DNA of 53,323 bases. It comes from Candidatus Gastranaerophilales bacterium (lineage in GTDB: Bacteria > Cyanobacteriota > Vampirovibrionia > Gastranaerophilales > Gastranaerophilaceae). Within the stretch, counting starts at the first letter, position 1. Each line of letters starts with the position of its first letter. The notes beneath the pieces are model-generated. The model saw only the letters and a list, made by a program, of their open reading frames with translations. It was not told the DNA's origin and made no database searches. The stretch is from positions 1 to 53,323 of the forward strand of contig CALUVN010000007.1 of assembly GCA_944324235.1 (NCBI GenBank), read 5' to 3'. Below are positions 9,980-18,273 of the stretch, piece after piece. Both the position numbers and the translations under genes were made by a program.

Positions 9980-10006
9980 TTTATATTAATATATGTTAAC
10001 CGTCAA
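9980..10006 (-). promoter_or_regulatory. metK promoter
   Basis: On the minus strand, TTGACG (10001-10006) and TATAAA (9980-9985) are separated by 15 bases, a little short. The predicted start near 9973 gives a leader of about 97 nt. The -35 overlaps the last codons of the upstream 52-residue gene. Confidence 0.5.
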
Positions 10007-10154
10007 TATAAGATACACTCACAACAACCGAATCATCGAGAACTTCAACTATCGCCCAGCGTAAAACATCATATCCTGAAGACTTTAAGACTTGCTCTAT
10101 ATTCTCGCGGGAATTTAAAGGAAGTTTAACCGTTGTTGACTGAATAGATGACAT
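9996..10154 (-). CDS. Small uncharacterised protein (52 residues) between glmS and metK
   Basis: A complete ATG-to-TAA frame of 52 residues fills most of the gap between glmS and metK. The protein opens MSSIQSTTVKLPLNSRENIE and ends VSYIDG, with a predicted alpha/beta character (helix ENIEQVLKSSG, strands VLRWAIVEVL and VVVSVSYI). Its ATG is 4 bases after the glmS stop, and a GGTGG SD lies inside the glmS end, so translation is probably coupled. I do not recognise a family. Coding status rests on position, SD, codon use similar to its neighbours and the absence of other content; it is below the usual length cut-off for automated calls. Confidence 0.6.
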   Translation of the reverse strand: MSSIQSTTVKLPLNSRENIEQVLKSSGYDVLRWAIVEVLDDSVVVSVSYIDG

Positions 10155-10158
10155 ATTT

Positions 10159-12003
10159 TTATTCCACCGTTACTGATTTTGCGAGATTACGCGGCTGGTC
10201 TACGTCTTTGCCTAAGAATTCCGCAATATAATATGCCAGAAGCTGCAACGGTACAATTGCAAGTATCGGAGAAAGCAAATCCTGAACATCCGGTACACGT
10301 ATTATAAAGTCAAATAAATCATTTAATTTTTCATCTTCAGAATTTGTCAAAGCAATCATTCTGGCATTACGGGCTTTTGCTTCTTCACTGTTTGAGAGAA
10401 GTTTTTCGTAAACGCAGCCTTTCATCAAAATTGAAAGGACAGGCATTGTTTCATCAAGCATAGCTATAGGTCCGTGTTTAAGCTCGCCTGCAGGGTAACC
10501 CGTTGCATTGATATAGCTTATTTCTTTAAGTTTTAAAGCACCCTCAAGTGCTGTCGGATAATTTATACCGCGGGCAATATAGATAAAATCTTTTGTGCCT
10601 GAGTAAATTTTTGCACACTTTTGAATTTCTTCTTTGTGCGATAAAATTTGCTCTATTTTTTGCGGTAATATCATCAAATCAGTTTTCAATGAAAGTAAGA
10701 GATATTCATTTGCACTTTCTTTTATTTCAGCCATATAAATTGCAAGCAGATAGAAAGAAACAAGCTGTGCAATATAAGATTTTGTAGCCGCTACGGAAAC
10801 TTCAATACCGGCATTAACAGGAACAAGGCTGTCAGCTTCGCGAGCCATAGCGGAATCCGGACGGTTTGTAATTATTAAAATATGAGAACCTTTTGCTTTT
10901 GCCTGTTTAATTGCAGTCAAAGTATCAGCAGTTTCACCGGATTGTGAAACCCCGATAACAAGAGTATGTTCATCAGTTACAGTTCTTCTGTAAATATATT
11001 CGCTTGAAGCTTCAACATCAACAGCAATTCCGCAGAGAGTTTCAATGAGGTACTTTCCTATCATTGCCGCATGAAGGGATGTTCCGCAGGCGATAATCTG
11101 AATTCTGTTTAGATTTTTCAAATGTTCCCTTGTAAGTTTTACCTCATTCAAGATAACATTATCCTGCGGGGTATGAAGTTTACCGGTAAGAATGTTTCTG
11201 ATTACATCCGGCTGTTCGTGGATTTCTTTGAGCATAAAGTGTTTATAGCCCATTTTACTCAGAGCAACCGGCTCCCAAGGAAGCATTTCTACTTTTTTCT
11301 CTACAACATTCCCGTCAGAATCAATAACAGAATAAGTATCTTTTGTCAGAGTAGCTATTTCTCCATCTTCAAGATACACAGCCTTTTTGGTGTGTTTAAT
11401 TATTGCAGGGACATCAGAGGCAAAGAAATTTTCCTTCTCGCCAACTCCAATCAGGAGCGGAGCATTCAACTTTGTACCGACAAGCTTATTTTTTTCTTCT
11501 TTATGCATAACACAAAGGGCATAAGCGCCTTTTAAATCTTTTACAGCTAAGCGAACGGCCTCGGTTAAGTCTTTAGATAATGCATATTTTTGAGCAATAA
11601 GGTGAGCAACCACTTCCGTATCGGTCTGAGTTTTAAATACACAACCTTTTGCAGTAAGCAATTCTCTTAACTCTTTATAATTTTCTACAATTCCGTTATG
11701 AACGACAACAAGATTACCGCAATTACAGGTGTGCGGGTGAGCGTTTAAAACGGTCGGAGCGCCGTGTGTAGCCCAGCGAATATGCCCGATACCCATTATT
11801 GCTTTTCTGGTTTCATCGGTGTGGTGCTTAAGTTCTTCTCTAAGATTACACAATTTACCTACAGCCTTATAGACATCTAATTTATCGGGAGTCTGCAGGG
11901 CAACACCTGCAGAGTCATATCCTCTGTATTCCAATTGTTCCAATCCGTCAAGAAGTATATCGACAACCGATTGATTACCAACGTATCCAACTATTCCGCA
12001 CAT
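10159..12003 (-). CDS. glmS: Glutamine-fructose-6-phosphate aminotransferase (isomerising)
   Basis: Makes glucosamine-6-phosphate from fructose-6-phosphate and glutamine, the first committed step to UDP-GlcNAc. 614 residues. The N-terminal class II glutaminase has catalytic C2 (MCGIVGYVG) and the EYRGYDSAG loop; two SIS domains follow (CGTSLHAAMIGKYL and GVSQSGETADTL; later ARGINYPTALEGALKLKE); the C-terminal DQPRNLAKSVTVE tail is typical. SD AAAGGGAGC, with a promoter carrying an extended -10 about 40 bases upstream. There is no glmS ribozyme-like leader; the 5' UTR is short. It is followed closely by the 52-residue gene and metK. Confidence 0.97.
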   Translation of the reverse strand: MCGIVGYVGNQSVVDILLDGLEQLEYRGYDSAGVALQTPDKLDVYKAVGKLCNLREELKHHTDETRKAIMGIGHIRWATHGAPTVLNAHPHTCNCGNLVVVHNGIVENYKELRELLTAKGCVFKTQTDTEVVAHLIAQKYALSKDLTEAVRLAVKDLKGAYALCVMHKEEKNKLVGTKLNAPLLIGVGEKENFFASDVPAIIKHTKKAVYLEDGEIATLTKDTYSVIDSDGNVVEKKVEMLPWEPVALSKMGYKHFMLKEIHEQPDVIRNILTGKLHTPQDNVILNEVKLTREHLKNLNRIQIIACGTSLHAAMIGKYLIETLCGIAVDVEASSEYIYRRTVTDEHTLVIGVSQSGETADTLTAIKQAKAKGSHILIITNRPDSAMAREADSLVPVNAGIEVSVAATKSYIAQLVSFYLLAIYMAEIKESANEYLLLSLKTDLMILPQKIEQILSHKEEIQKCAKIYSGTKDFIYIARGINYPTALEGALKLKEISYINATGYPAGELKHGPIAMLDETMPVLSILMKGCVYEKLLSNSEEAKARNARMIALTNSEDEKLNDLFDFIIRVPDVQDLLSPILAIVPLQLLAYYIAEFLGKDVDQPRNLAKSVTVE

Positions 12004-12041
12004 AATATTTATTGCTCCCTTTAAGTCTGTTACTAAAATAG

Positions 12042-12050
12042 ATTATATCA
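12042..12050 (-). promoter_or_regulatory. glmS promoter, extended -10
   Basis: On the minus strand TGA-TATAAT (hexamer 12042-12047) is a consensus extended -10. The -35 at 17 bases (TTTTAA) is poor, which an extended -10 can compensate. Confidence 0.6.
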
Positions 12051-12131
12051 TCGAAAAATACAAATTAAAATATCCTTATAAAAGTTTTACATTATTGTTT
12101 AAGCATTAGAACAATGCTAATTATAAATTAA

Positions 12132-12156
12132 TCCCCCCTCTAAAAAAGAAGGGGGA
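12132..12156 (-). terminator. Terminator-like hairpin after clpB
   Basis: A 10-bp stem (12132-12141 with 12147-12156, C-tract against G-tract with one wobble) and a small A/T loop lie 36 bases after the clpB stop. The trailing sequence is T-rich but lacks a clean U run, so efficiency is uncertain. Confidence 0.6.
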
Positions 12157-12192
12157 CTATAAAGAAACTTATTAACTTATAATACTCAAACT

Positions 12193-14805
12193 TTATGCTT
12201 GTTCGCGATCTTTAATAAATTTAATTTCGTCATTATCGACATCAATAATAACTTTGTCGCCTTTCATGAATTTTTGAGAAAGTATAAGCTTAGACAGAGG
12301 GTTTTCGACCATTTGTCTGATAACACGCTTAAGCGGTCTTGCGCCGTATACAGGATTAAAGCCGCGCGTTGCAAGAAATTCTTTGGCTGCTTCGGTTATT
12401 TCAAAATCGAGTTCCTGATCTTTTAACAATCTTCTCAGGTAATCCATTTGTATATCAACGATTGCTGACAATTGTTGCAGAGTAAGGGCTTTGAAGAATA
12501 TTGTTTCGTCAATTCTGTTCAAGAATTCCGGTTTAAATCTGCTTCTTAACACAGCCATAACTTTTTCTTTTGTTTCATCAAAATCCTGTTGTGTGACAAG
12601 TTTATTAAGGGAATCTTCAAGGATTATATCGCTTCCGATATTACTTGTCATAATTATCAGAGTATTTTTGAAGTCAACTGTTCTGCCTTTTGAATCTGTC
12701 AAACGACCGTCATCAAAAATTTGAAGCATTATGTTGAACACATCAGGGTGTGCTTTTTCGATTTCATCAAACAGTACAACCGAATAAGGTTTTCTTCTTA
12801 CAGCTTCAGTAAGTTGACCGCCCTCGTCGTAGCCGACATAACCCGGAGGTGCACCGACCAATCTTGCTACGTTGTGTTTTTCCATATATTCTGACATATC
12901 TATACGGATAAGAGCATCTTCATCGTTGAACATAAATTCAGCCAATGATTTTGCAAGTTCAGTTTTACCTACACCTGTAGGCCCTAAGAAAAGGAACGTA
13001 CCAATCGGACGTTTTGGGTCTTTTAAACCGGAGCGGGCACGTCGGATTGCGTCTGAGACGGTTTCTACAGCTTCATCCTGACCGATTAAACGTTTGTGAA
13101 GAATTTCTTCCATATTAATCAGCTTTTGTTTTTCGCTTTCTACGAGTTTTGCAACAGGGATACCTGTCCATTTGCTTACAACATTTGCGATATCTTCGTC
13201 GTCAATTTCTTCTTTAAGAAGTTTATTTTCAGAGCGGTCGCGGTTTTGGCATTCTTTAAGCTGTTTTTCCAACTGCATCAATTTGCCGTACTTAAGTTCT
13301 GCAGCAGTTTGTAAGTCTGTATTACGTTCGGCTTCTTCAATTTGTTTTTTAACCTGATCGATTTCATCCTTGATTGCTGCTTCACCGATAATTGATGCTT
13401 TTTCCTTTTCCCACTGACATTTCATAGCGGAAATTTTTTCTTCAAGGGTGGCTATGTGTTTAGAAATATCTTCGACTTTAGCTTTTGCCTCATCGCTTGT
13501 TTCTTTTTTAAGTGCTTCACGCTCAATTTCCAGCTGGATTTTTTGTCTCATCATAGCATCGATTTCTTCAGGCATAGAATCTATTTCAATACGTAAAGAC
13601 GATGCTGCTTCATCAATAAGGTCAATTGCCTTATCAGGAAGGAATCTGTCTGTGATGTATCTGTCCGAAAGTTTTACAGCCTGAATAAGAGCACTGTCCA
13701 GAATACGAACACCATGGTGAACTTCATATTTTTCTTTCAGACCTCTAAGAATACTTATTGTATCTTCTATGCTAGGTTCGTTGACAAGTACAGGTTGAAA
13801 ACGTCTTTCCAGAGCAGGGTCTTTTTCAATATATTTTCTGTACTCGTTAATAGTAGTTGCACCGATGGTTCTCAAAACACCTCTTGCAAGCATCGGCTTA
13901 AGGAGGTTGCCGGCATCCATTGAACCCTCAGTAGCGCCTGCGCCGACAACAGTGTGAAGTTCATCAATAAACATAACAATTTCGCCGTTAGAATCCTCTA
14001 CTTCTTTTAAAACAGCTTTCAAACGTTCCTCGAACTCACCTCTGAATTTAGCACCCGCAACAAGTGCACCGAGGTCAAGAGAAATAAGTTTTACGTCTTT
14101 TAAACTTTCAGGGACATCCCCTCTAACTATACGTTGAGCAAGCCCTTCAACTATTGCGGTTTTACCGACACCCGGTTCACCAATTAGCACAGGGTTATTT
14201 TTTGTACGTCTGTTCAAAACCTGAATAATTCTTCTGACCTCTTCGTCTCTGCCGATTACAGGGTCTAATTTTCCCTTTCTGGCAAGAGCAGTCAGGTCTG
14301 TTGAATATTTTTCAAGAGCTTTCATATTTTCTTCAGCATTTTTATTATCCACTTTTTTATTACCTCTTATTTTTTTCATTGCATTTAAAACAGAATTTGA
14401 ATTTACCCTGAAGTCGGATAAAATCTTCTGAATATTTGACCCGTCGAGTTTTGTCATAGCAAGCAGAATATCAGCGATGTCAATAAATTCGTCCTTAAGC
14501 TCATTAGCTTGCTCATCCGACAAATCAAGAAGCTGCACTGTCTGGTTCGACAAAAACAACTGCTGCCCGTTCACCACTCCCGATATAACAGGGAAAGACT
14601 TTACAGCGCCTACGACTTTGTCTATAAAACCCTGATTTAACAATTTAAGTTCTGTTAAATAATCTTTTATAAGCCCGCTGTCCTTAATCATCGCAAGCAT
14701 AATATGCTCAGGCTGCATCTCCGTATTTTTATATGAATTCATAATTGCATTTGCGGATGACAAAATCTCTTGCGAGTAATTTGTGAATCTGTTCAAATCA
14801 ACCAT
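12193..14805 (-). CDS. clpB: ClpB disaggregase
   Basis: Hexameric AAA+ chaperone that rescues aggregated proteins together with DnaK. 870 residues: N-domain (1-150), NBD1 with Walker A GEPGVGKT, a coiled-coil middle domain (about 410-530, [10 protein letters not shown] to [13 protein letters not shown]), NBD2 with Walker A GPTGVGKT and sensor features, and the ClpB-type C-terminus without an IGF ClpP loop. SD AAAGGAG is 8 bases from the ATG. The 162 bases upstream have TTGACT followed by AT-rich sequence, but no CIRCE element, so the heat-shock regulator is not evident. Confidence 0.97.
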   Translation of the reverse strand: MVDLNRFTNYSQEILSSANAIMNSYKNTEMQPEHIMLAMIKDSGLIKDYLTELKLLNQGFIDKVVGAVKSFPVISGVVNGQQLFLSNQTVQLLDLSDEQANELKDEFIDIADILLAMTKLDGSNIQKILSDFRVNSNSVLNAMKKIRGNKKVDNKNAEENMKALEKYSTDLTALARKGKLDPVIGRDEEVRRIIQVLNRRTKNNPVLIGEPGVGKTAIVEGLAQRIVRGDVPESLKDVKLISLDLGALVAGAKFRGEFEERLKAVLKEVEDSNGEIVMFIDELHTVVGAGATEGSMDAGNLLKPMLARGVLRTIGATTINEYRKYIEKDPALERRFQPVLVNEPSIEDTISILRGLKEKYEVHHGVRILDSALIQAVKLSDRYITDRFLPDKAIDLIDEAASSLRIEIDSMPEEIDAMMRQKIQLEIEREALKKETSDEAKAKVEDISKHIATLEEKISAMKCQWEKEKASIIGEAAIKDEIDQVKKQIEEAERNTDLQTAAELKYGKLMQLEKQLKECQNRDRSENKLLKEEIDDEDIANVVSKWTGIPVAKLVESEKQKLINMEEILHKRLIGQDEAVETVSDAIRRARSGLKDPKRPIGTFLFLGPTGVGKTELAKSLAEFMFNDEDALIRIDMSEYMEKHNVARLVGAPPGYVGYDEGGQLTEAVRRKPYSVVLFDEIEKAHPDVFNIMLQIFDDGRLTDSKGRTVDFKNTLIIMTSNIGSDIILEDSLNKLVTQQDFDETKEKVMAVLRSRFKPEFLNRIDETIFFKALTLQQLSAIVDIQMDYLRRLLKDQELDFEITEAAKEFLATRGFNPVYGARPLKRVIRQMVENPLSKLILSQKFMKGDKVIIDVDNDEIKFIKDREQA

Positions 14806-14967
14806 ATAATCAACTCCTTTTTACAAATAATAATCTATAGTCTCATTTTAATTGATTTTTTACAAAAATCTATAAAATTAATTATTATTTAATAATTTTA
14901 AAAGTCAAAAGAGCTAATAAATAGCACCTGAACTAAAGACAGTATTGTCCGGCGGACTGTTCACACT

Positions 14968-15411
14968 TTATGATTGTTTTTCCAGCATAAAAGTTACCGG
15001 ACCGTCGTTGATAAGTTCAACGTCCATCATTGCACGGAATTTACCTGTTTCTGTTTTTAAACCGTGCAGACGGACAAATTCAGTGAATTTTTCATATAAA
15101 TCTACAGCAATATCAAGCGGGGCTGATTTATCAAAACTTGGACGAGTGCCCTTTTTACAGTCTCCGCAAAGCGTAAATTGAGATACAACAAGCACTTCGC
15201 CGCCGACATCTTTCACGGAAAAATTCATTTTTTCATTTTCATCTTCAAAGATTCTGAGATTAACAATCTTATCTGCAAGTTTTTGAGCATTTTCTACTCC
15301 GTCCCCTTTTTCAACTCCGAGAAACACTAGCAAACCTTTTTCAATAGAAGAATATATTTCTCCGTCAATAGTCACTGATGCACGCTTAACCCGCTGTATT
15401 AAAGCCTTCAT
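14968..15411 (-). CDS. dtd: D-aminoacyl-tRNA deacylase
   Basis: Hydrolyses D-amino acids mischarged onto tRNA. 147 residues from the internal ATG ([18 protein letters not shown]), which matches the universal DTD N-terminus; the longer in-frame start runs into rlmN and is rejected. The conserved SQFTLCGD and NDGPVTF (Gly-cis-Pro) motifs are present. The SD AAAGGAT lies within the last codons of rlmN and the ATG is 5 bases after its stop, indicating translational coupling. Confidence 0.94.
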   Translation of the reverse strand: MKALIQRVKRASVTIDGEIYSSIEKGLLVFLGVEKGDGVENAQKLADKIVNLRIFEDENEKMNFSVKDVGGEVLVVSQFTLCGDCKKGTRPSFDKSAPLDIAVDLYEKFTEFVRLHGLKTETGKFRAMMDVELINDGPVTFMLEKQS

Positions 15412-15416
15412 AAATA

Positions 15417-16439
15417 TTAATCCTTTACCTTGCCTCTTAACTGACCGCAAGCAGCATCAATATCTGCACCGCGCTCAAGACGAACCGTAACTTTTTTACC
15501 TGAATGCTCAAGCAAATATTTGAACTTCATTATAGAGTTGTTGGACGGTCGCTGATAATCGTTTTCTGCTGTCGGATTATACGGTATAAGATTTATATTG
15601 CATTTCAAATCCCGCAAATATTCCGCAAGCTCTTTTGCAGCTTCCGTTGTGTCATTCAAATCTTTTATAAGAAGATATTCAACCGTAATCCTTCGTCCGG
15701 TCTTTTCTATATAAAATTTCAAAGCCTTTTTTAGCTCTTTCATATCATATTTATCTTCAATCTGCATTAATCTGCGGCGGATATCATGGTTTGGCGCGTG
15801 CAAAGAAATAGCAAGAGTAGACTGCATATCAATATCTGCAAGCTTATAAATCTGGGGCACAATCCCGCTTGTTGAAACCGTAATTCTTCTTGCTCCTATT
15901 TGGAAATTATCGTTCAAAATATGCATCGCTTTTATAACGTTATCAAGATTCAAAAGCGGTTCACCCTGACCCATAAATACAACATTTGTCACCTTCAAAC
16001 CTGTGTCGCGCTGGATTGTCAAAACTTGCTCTATAATTTCTTTGTATGTTAAATTTCTGATAAAACCACGTTTTCCTGTTGCACAAAAGGAGCAATTCAC
16101 GGCACATCCGACCTGTGAACTCACGCATGCTGTCAGATTTGCACGGTTATCAAAACGCATCAATACTGTTTCTACACATTCACCGTCAGGGTATTCTATT
16201 AAATATTTTAACGTTCCGTCCGAACTTTCCTGCTTCACTTTAATTTTCACATCGCTGACAGTCGCAATCTTTTTCAGCTCTTCTCTGAATTTTAAGGACA
16301 AATCGGTCATTTCATCAATAGAGCTCACCGATTTATGATAAATCCAGTTGTGAACCTGACGCGCTCTGAATGCAGTCGCATGAAGTTCATCGGTTACAGC
16401 CTTAATTTCTTCCAAATTTAATCCTGAGAGGATGTGCAT
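15417..16439 (-). CDS. rlmN: Radical SAM 23S rRNA/tRNA adenine-C2 methyltransferase
   Basis: Methylates C2 of A2503 in 23S rRNA and A37 in some tRNAs. 340 residues. The radical SAM cluster motif is CAVNCSFC (C112, C116, C119); GQGEPLLN and SLHAPN are family hallmarks, and a C-terminal cysteine in DIDAACGQL is the expected methyl-carrying residue. Its ATG lies 22 bases inside the 3' end of the upstream cysteine-cluster gene and has an AAGGAA SD, so the three genes 17083-14968 form one operon. Confidence 0.95.
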   Translation of the reverse strand: MHILSGLNLEEIKAVTDELHATAFRARQVHNWIYHKSVSSIDEMTDLSLKFREELKKIATVSDVKIKVKQESSDGTLKYLIEYPDGECVETVLMRFDNRANLTACVSSQVGCAVNCSFCATGKRGFIRNLTYKEIIEQVLTIQRDTGLKVTNVVFMGQGEPLLNLDNVIKAMHILNDNFQIGARRITVSTSGIVPQIYKLADIDMQSTLAISLHAPNHDIRRRLMQIEDKYDMKELKKALKFYIEKTGRRITVEYLLIKDLNDTTEAAKELAEYLRDLKCNINLIPYNPTAENDYQRPSNNSIMKFKYLLEHSGKKVTVRLERGADIDAACGQLRGKVKD

Positions 16440-17083
16440 ATTTTTTCCTTATAAAATTCAATAATCTCCATCATAGAATGACACAAAAGTGCGACAGGCT
16501 CAACCTCCTGTTTCCACTCATAATACCCGCAGGATTCCGGAAGAATGCTAAGCGGATTATCCGGAAAATCTCTACATATCTGAGGCCTATTTTCGTAGTC
16601 GGTACACAATTTGCAATCCGAAAGTTTCGGACAATGGTAGAAGTATACTTCATCCTCTTTATTTTCTTCAAGCATCTTTATGTATTCAGGATAAATTTTT
16701 CGAGCGTCTTCCTTGCTTTCATACGGAACAAAAACACTCAAAAATTGAGTTGCAAAATTGTCTCCGTTTTGAGCTTTTGACTTTAACTGTTCCGGAGAGA
16801 ATTCACTGCAGGCCAGATTGCAGCAAGTTGCACATCTTTTACAGTGAAACATTTTTCTATAAGCTAGAATTTCCTGCCACTTAATATAAATATCGCGTGC
16901 AATGTCTTCATCAAACATTTTTAGAACCGCGTTGTGCCACTCTTTGCAGTCATCTAAAAAATCACCTTCAAATCCAGCAGGACGCAATTCCTCAATACGC
17001 TTAGAAATTTCTTCAGCTGATTTTTGAAATATTTCGCGGTATTTCTTACGTAAAGTATTCAAATTAGCACTCAAATCGTTCAT
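16418..17083 (-). CDS. YkgJ-type CxxCxxCC cysteine-cluster protein
   Basis: 221 residues from the ATG at 17083. A CKRCATCC cluster near residue 90 and the downstream CPKLSDCKLC and YENRPQICRDFP motifs are those of the zinc- or iron-cluster YkgJ-like family, whose function is unsettled. The N-terminal 75 residues are helical and unlike the core. An earlier TTG start overlaps the -10 box and is rejected. There is no SD: an extended -10 (TGC-TACAAT) ends 6 nt before the ATG, implying a leaderless transcript that also carries rlmN and dtd. Confidence 0.85.
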   Translation of the reverse strand: MNDLSANLNTLRKKYREIFQKSAEEISKRIEELRPAGFEGDFLDDCKEWHNAVLKMFDEDIARDIYIKWQEILAYRKMFHCKRCATCCNLACSEFSPEQLKSKAQNGDNFATQFLSVFVPYESKEDARKIYPEYIKMLEENKEDEVYFYHCPKLSDCKLCTDYENRPQICRDFPDNPLSILPESCGYYEWKQEVEPVALLCHSMMEIIEFYKEKICTSSQD

Positions 17084-17089
17084 AACTAC

Positions 17090-17095
17090 ATTGTA
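17090..17095 (-). promoter_or_regulatory. Extended -10 of a probable leaderless operon promoter
   Basis: TGC-TACAAT on the minus strand with 6 nt to the ATG of the cysteine-cluster gene. The start point should fall on or beside the A of ATG. The -35 is weak. Confidence 0.55.
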
Positions 17096-17168
17096 GCACA
17101 AAGAGACTGCTCTGAGTAAAACACCAAAACATTAACCTGATATTTGAAGTCTTTATGCTATAAGAAAT

Positions 17169-18176
17169 CTAACCTGCAATATCCCAGCGTCCGCAAGTAC
17201 CGCCCCAGCGTGCGATAATGTTGCCTTTAATATCTTTAATTTTTTCAACATGCTGAACTTCATCAACGCCTTCAACAATCGTAATGACTTCACAATTATT
17301 AGAACATCCGTTGCACTCGCATGTAATAGATGAAAAATGCATATCGCCTACTTCCCATCCCTTAAATTTGGTTGGAGTATCAGTATATTGGTGATTTTCC
17401 ATTGCAAGAAGCGCAGCGCCGATTGCACCCATTGTCTGGTGATTTTCAGGAACAACAACTTTATGTCCTAACGCTTCTTCAAAAGCTTTTACCATACCTG
17501 AATTAGTAGCTACACCGCCCTGAAATGAAAATACAGGGAGAAGTTCTTTACCCAGTGCAAGATTTGAAAGGTAATTACGTACAAGAGCCTGACAGAGTCC
17601 GTACAACAAATCTTCTACAGGATAACCCAGCTGCTGCTTGTGGATTAAATCACTTTCAGCAAAAACACCGCATCGACCTGCAATACGTGCCGGATTTGTA
17701 GATTTTAAAGCTGTATCTCCGAATTGTTCAATAGGAACATTCAATCTGTTAGCCTGCTGGTCAAGAAAACTACCTGTACCTGCAGCACAAACCGTATTCA
17801 TAGCAAAATCAGTAACAATACCGTCTCTCAGGATAATAATTTTACTGTCCTGACCGCCGATTTCAAGAATAGTTTGAACACCAGGCACATTTGTACTTGC
17901 GGCAACCGCGTGAGCTGTAATTTCGTTTTTAATAATATCAGCACCGACTAAAGCGCCTGCAAGATTACGGCCGGAACCGGTTGTACCTACACCCATTACG
18001 TCATAATCAGTCAATTTTTTGGAATATAATTCTCTAAGTCCTTTTTGAACGGCCATAACAGGTTTACCTGCAGTTCGCAGCATATAGCTGTCAACATATT
18101 TACCTTTTTCATCTACCAATGCTAATTTTGTGGTTACCGAACCAACATCTATCCCTAAATATACTGTTAATGACAT
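17169..18176 (-). CDS. Acyl-CoA dehydratase activase (BadF/HgdC-type ATPase)
   Basis: ATP-driven one-electron donor that activates 2-hydroxyacyl-CoA dehydratases or related reductases. 335 residues with the actin-like nucleotide fold: DVGSVTTK (10-17), EIGGQDSK (105-112), and the two cysteines C130 (NTVCAAGTG) and C169 (GRCGVFAESD) that hold the 4Fe-4S cluster in the homodimer. The C-terminus adds about 70 residues with CECNGCSNNC, an extra metal-binding-like cluster seen in large fused activases. No dehydratase subunit is nearby. SD AAAGGAA. The oxygen-sensitive cluster points to an anaerobic host. Confidence 0.88.
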   Translation of the reverse strand: MSLTVYLGIDVGSVTTKLALVDEKGKYVDSYMLRTAGKPVMAVQKGLRELYSKKLTDYDVMGVGTTGSGRNLAGALVGADIIKNEITAHAVAASTNVPGVQTILEIGGQDSKIIILRDGIVTDFAMNTVCAAGTGSFLDQQANRLNVPIEQFGDTALKSTNPARIAGRCGVFAESDLIHKQQLGYPVEDLLYGLCQALVRNYLSNLALGKELLPVFSFQGGVATNSGMVKAFEEALGHKVVVPENHQTMGAIGAALLAMENHQYTDTPTKFKGWEVGDMHFSSITCECNGCSNNCEVITIVEGVDEVQHVEKIKDIKGNIIARWGGTCGRWDIAG

Positions 18177-18191
18177 GTTTTTTCCTTTACG

Positions 18192-18209
18192 ATTCTATAC
18201 ATATAGAAT
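18192..18209. promoter_or_regulatory. Interrupted palindrome in the activase promoter region
   Basis: ATTCTATA-CA-TATAGAAT has two 8-bp arms with a 2-base centre. It lies 16-33 bases before the activase ATG and covers the likely -10 (TATAGA). Candidate operator. Confidence 0.4.
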
Positions 18210-18216
18210 AACACAA

Positions 18217-18252
18217 ACAAAAAAAAATGCAGAGTCCGAAAACTCTGCATTT
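18217..18252 (-). terminator. Intrinsic terminator of hppA
   Basis: An 11-bp perfect stem (18225-18235 with 18242-18252, core ATGCAGAGT) and a 6-nt loop. On the minus strand a run of eight T residues follows. It separates hppA from the activase gene. Confidence 0.9.
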
Positions 18253-18273
18253 AAATTTATTATATGCAAAATC

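Noticed and set aside
9877-9990. Known SAM-I, SAM-II or SMK riboswitch before metK
   Set aside because: Conserved cores of these classes are not recognisable by eye; kept only as an unclassified structured leader.
12102-12118. AGCATT...AATGCT hairpin upstream of glmS
   Set aside because: Only six base pairs, AT-rich background; no link to a function.
14806-14967. CIRCE or sigma32-type heat-shock element before clpB
   Set aside because: No TTAGCACTC-N9-GAGTGCTAA and no sigma32 consensus; a nearby GCTA...TAGC match is only 4 bp.
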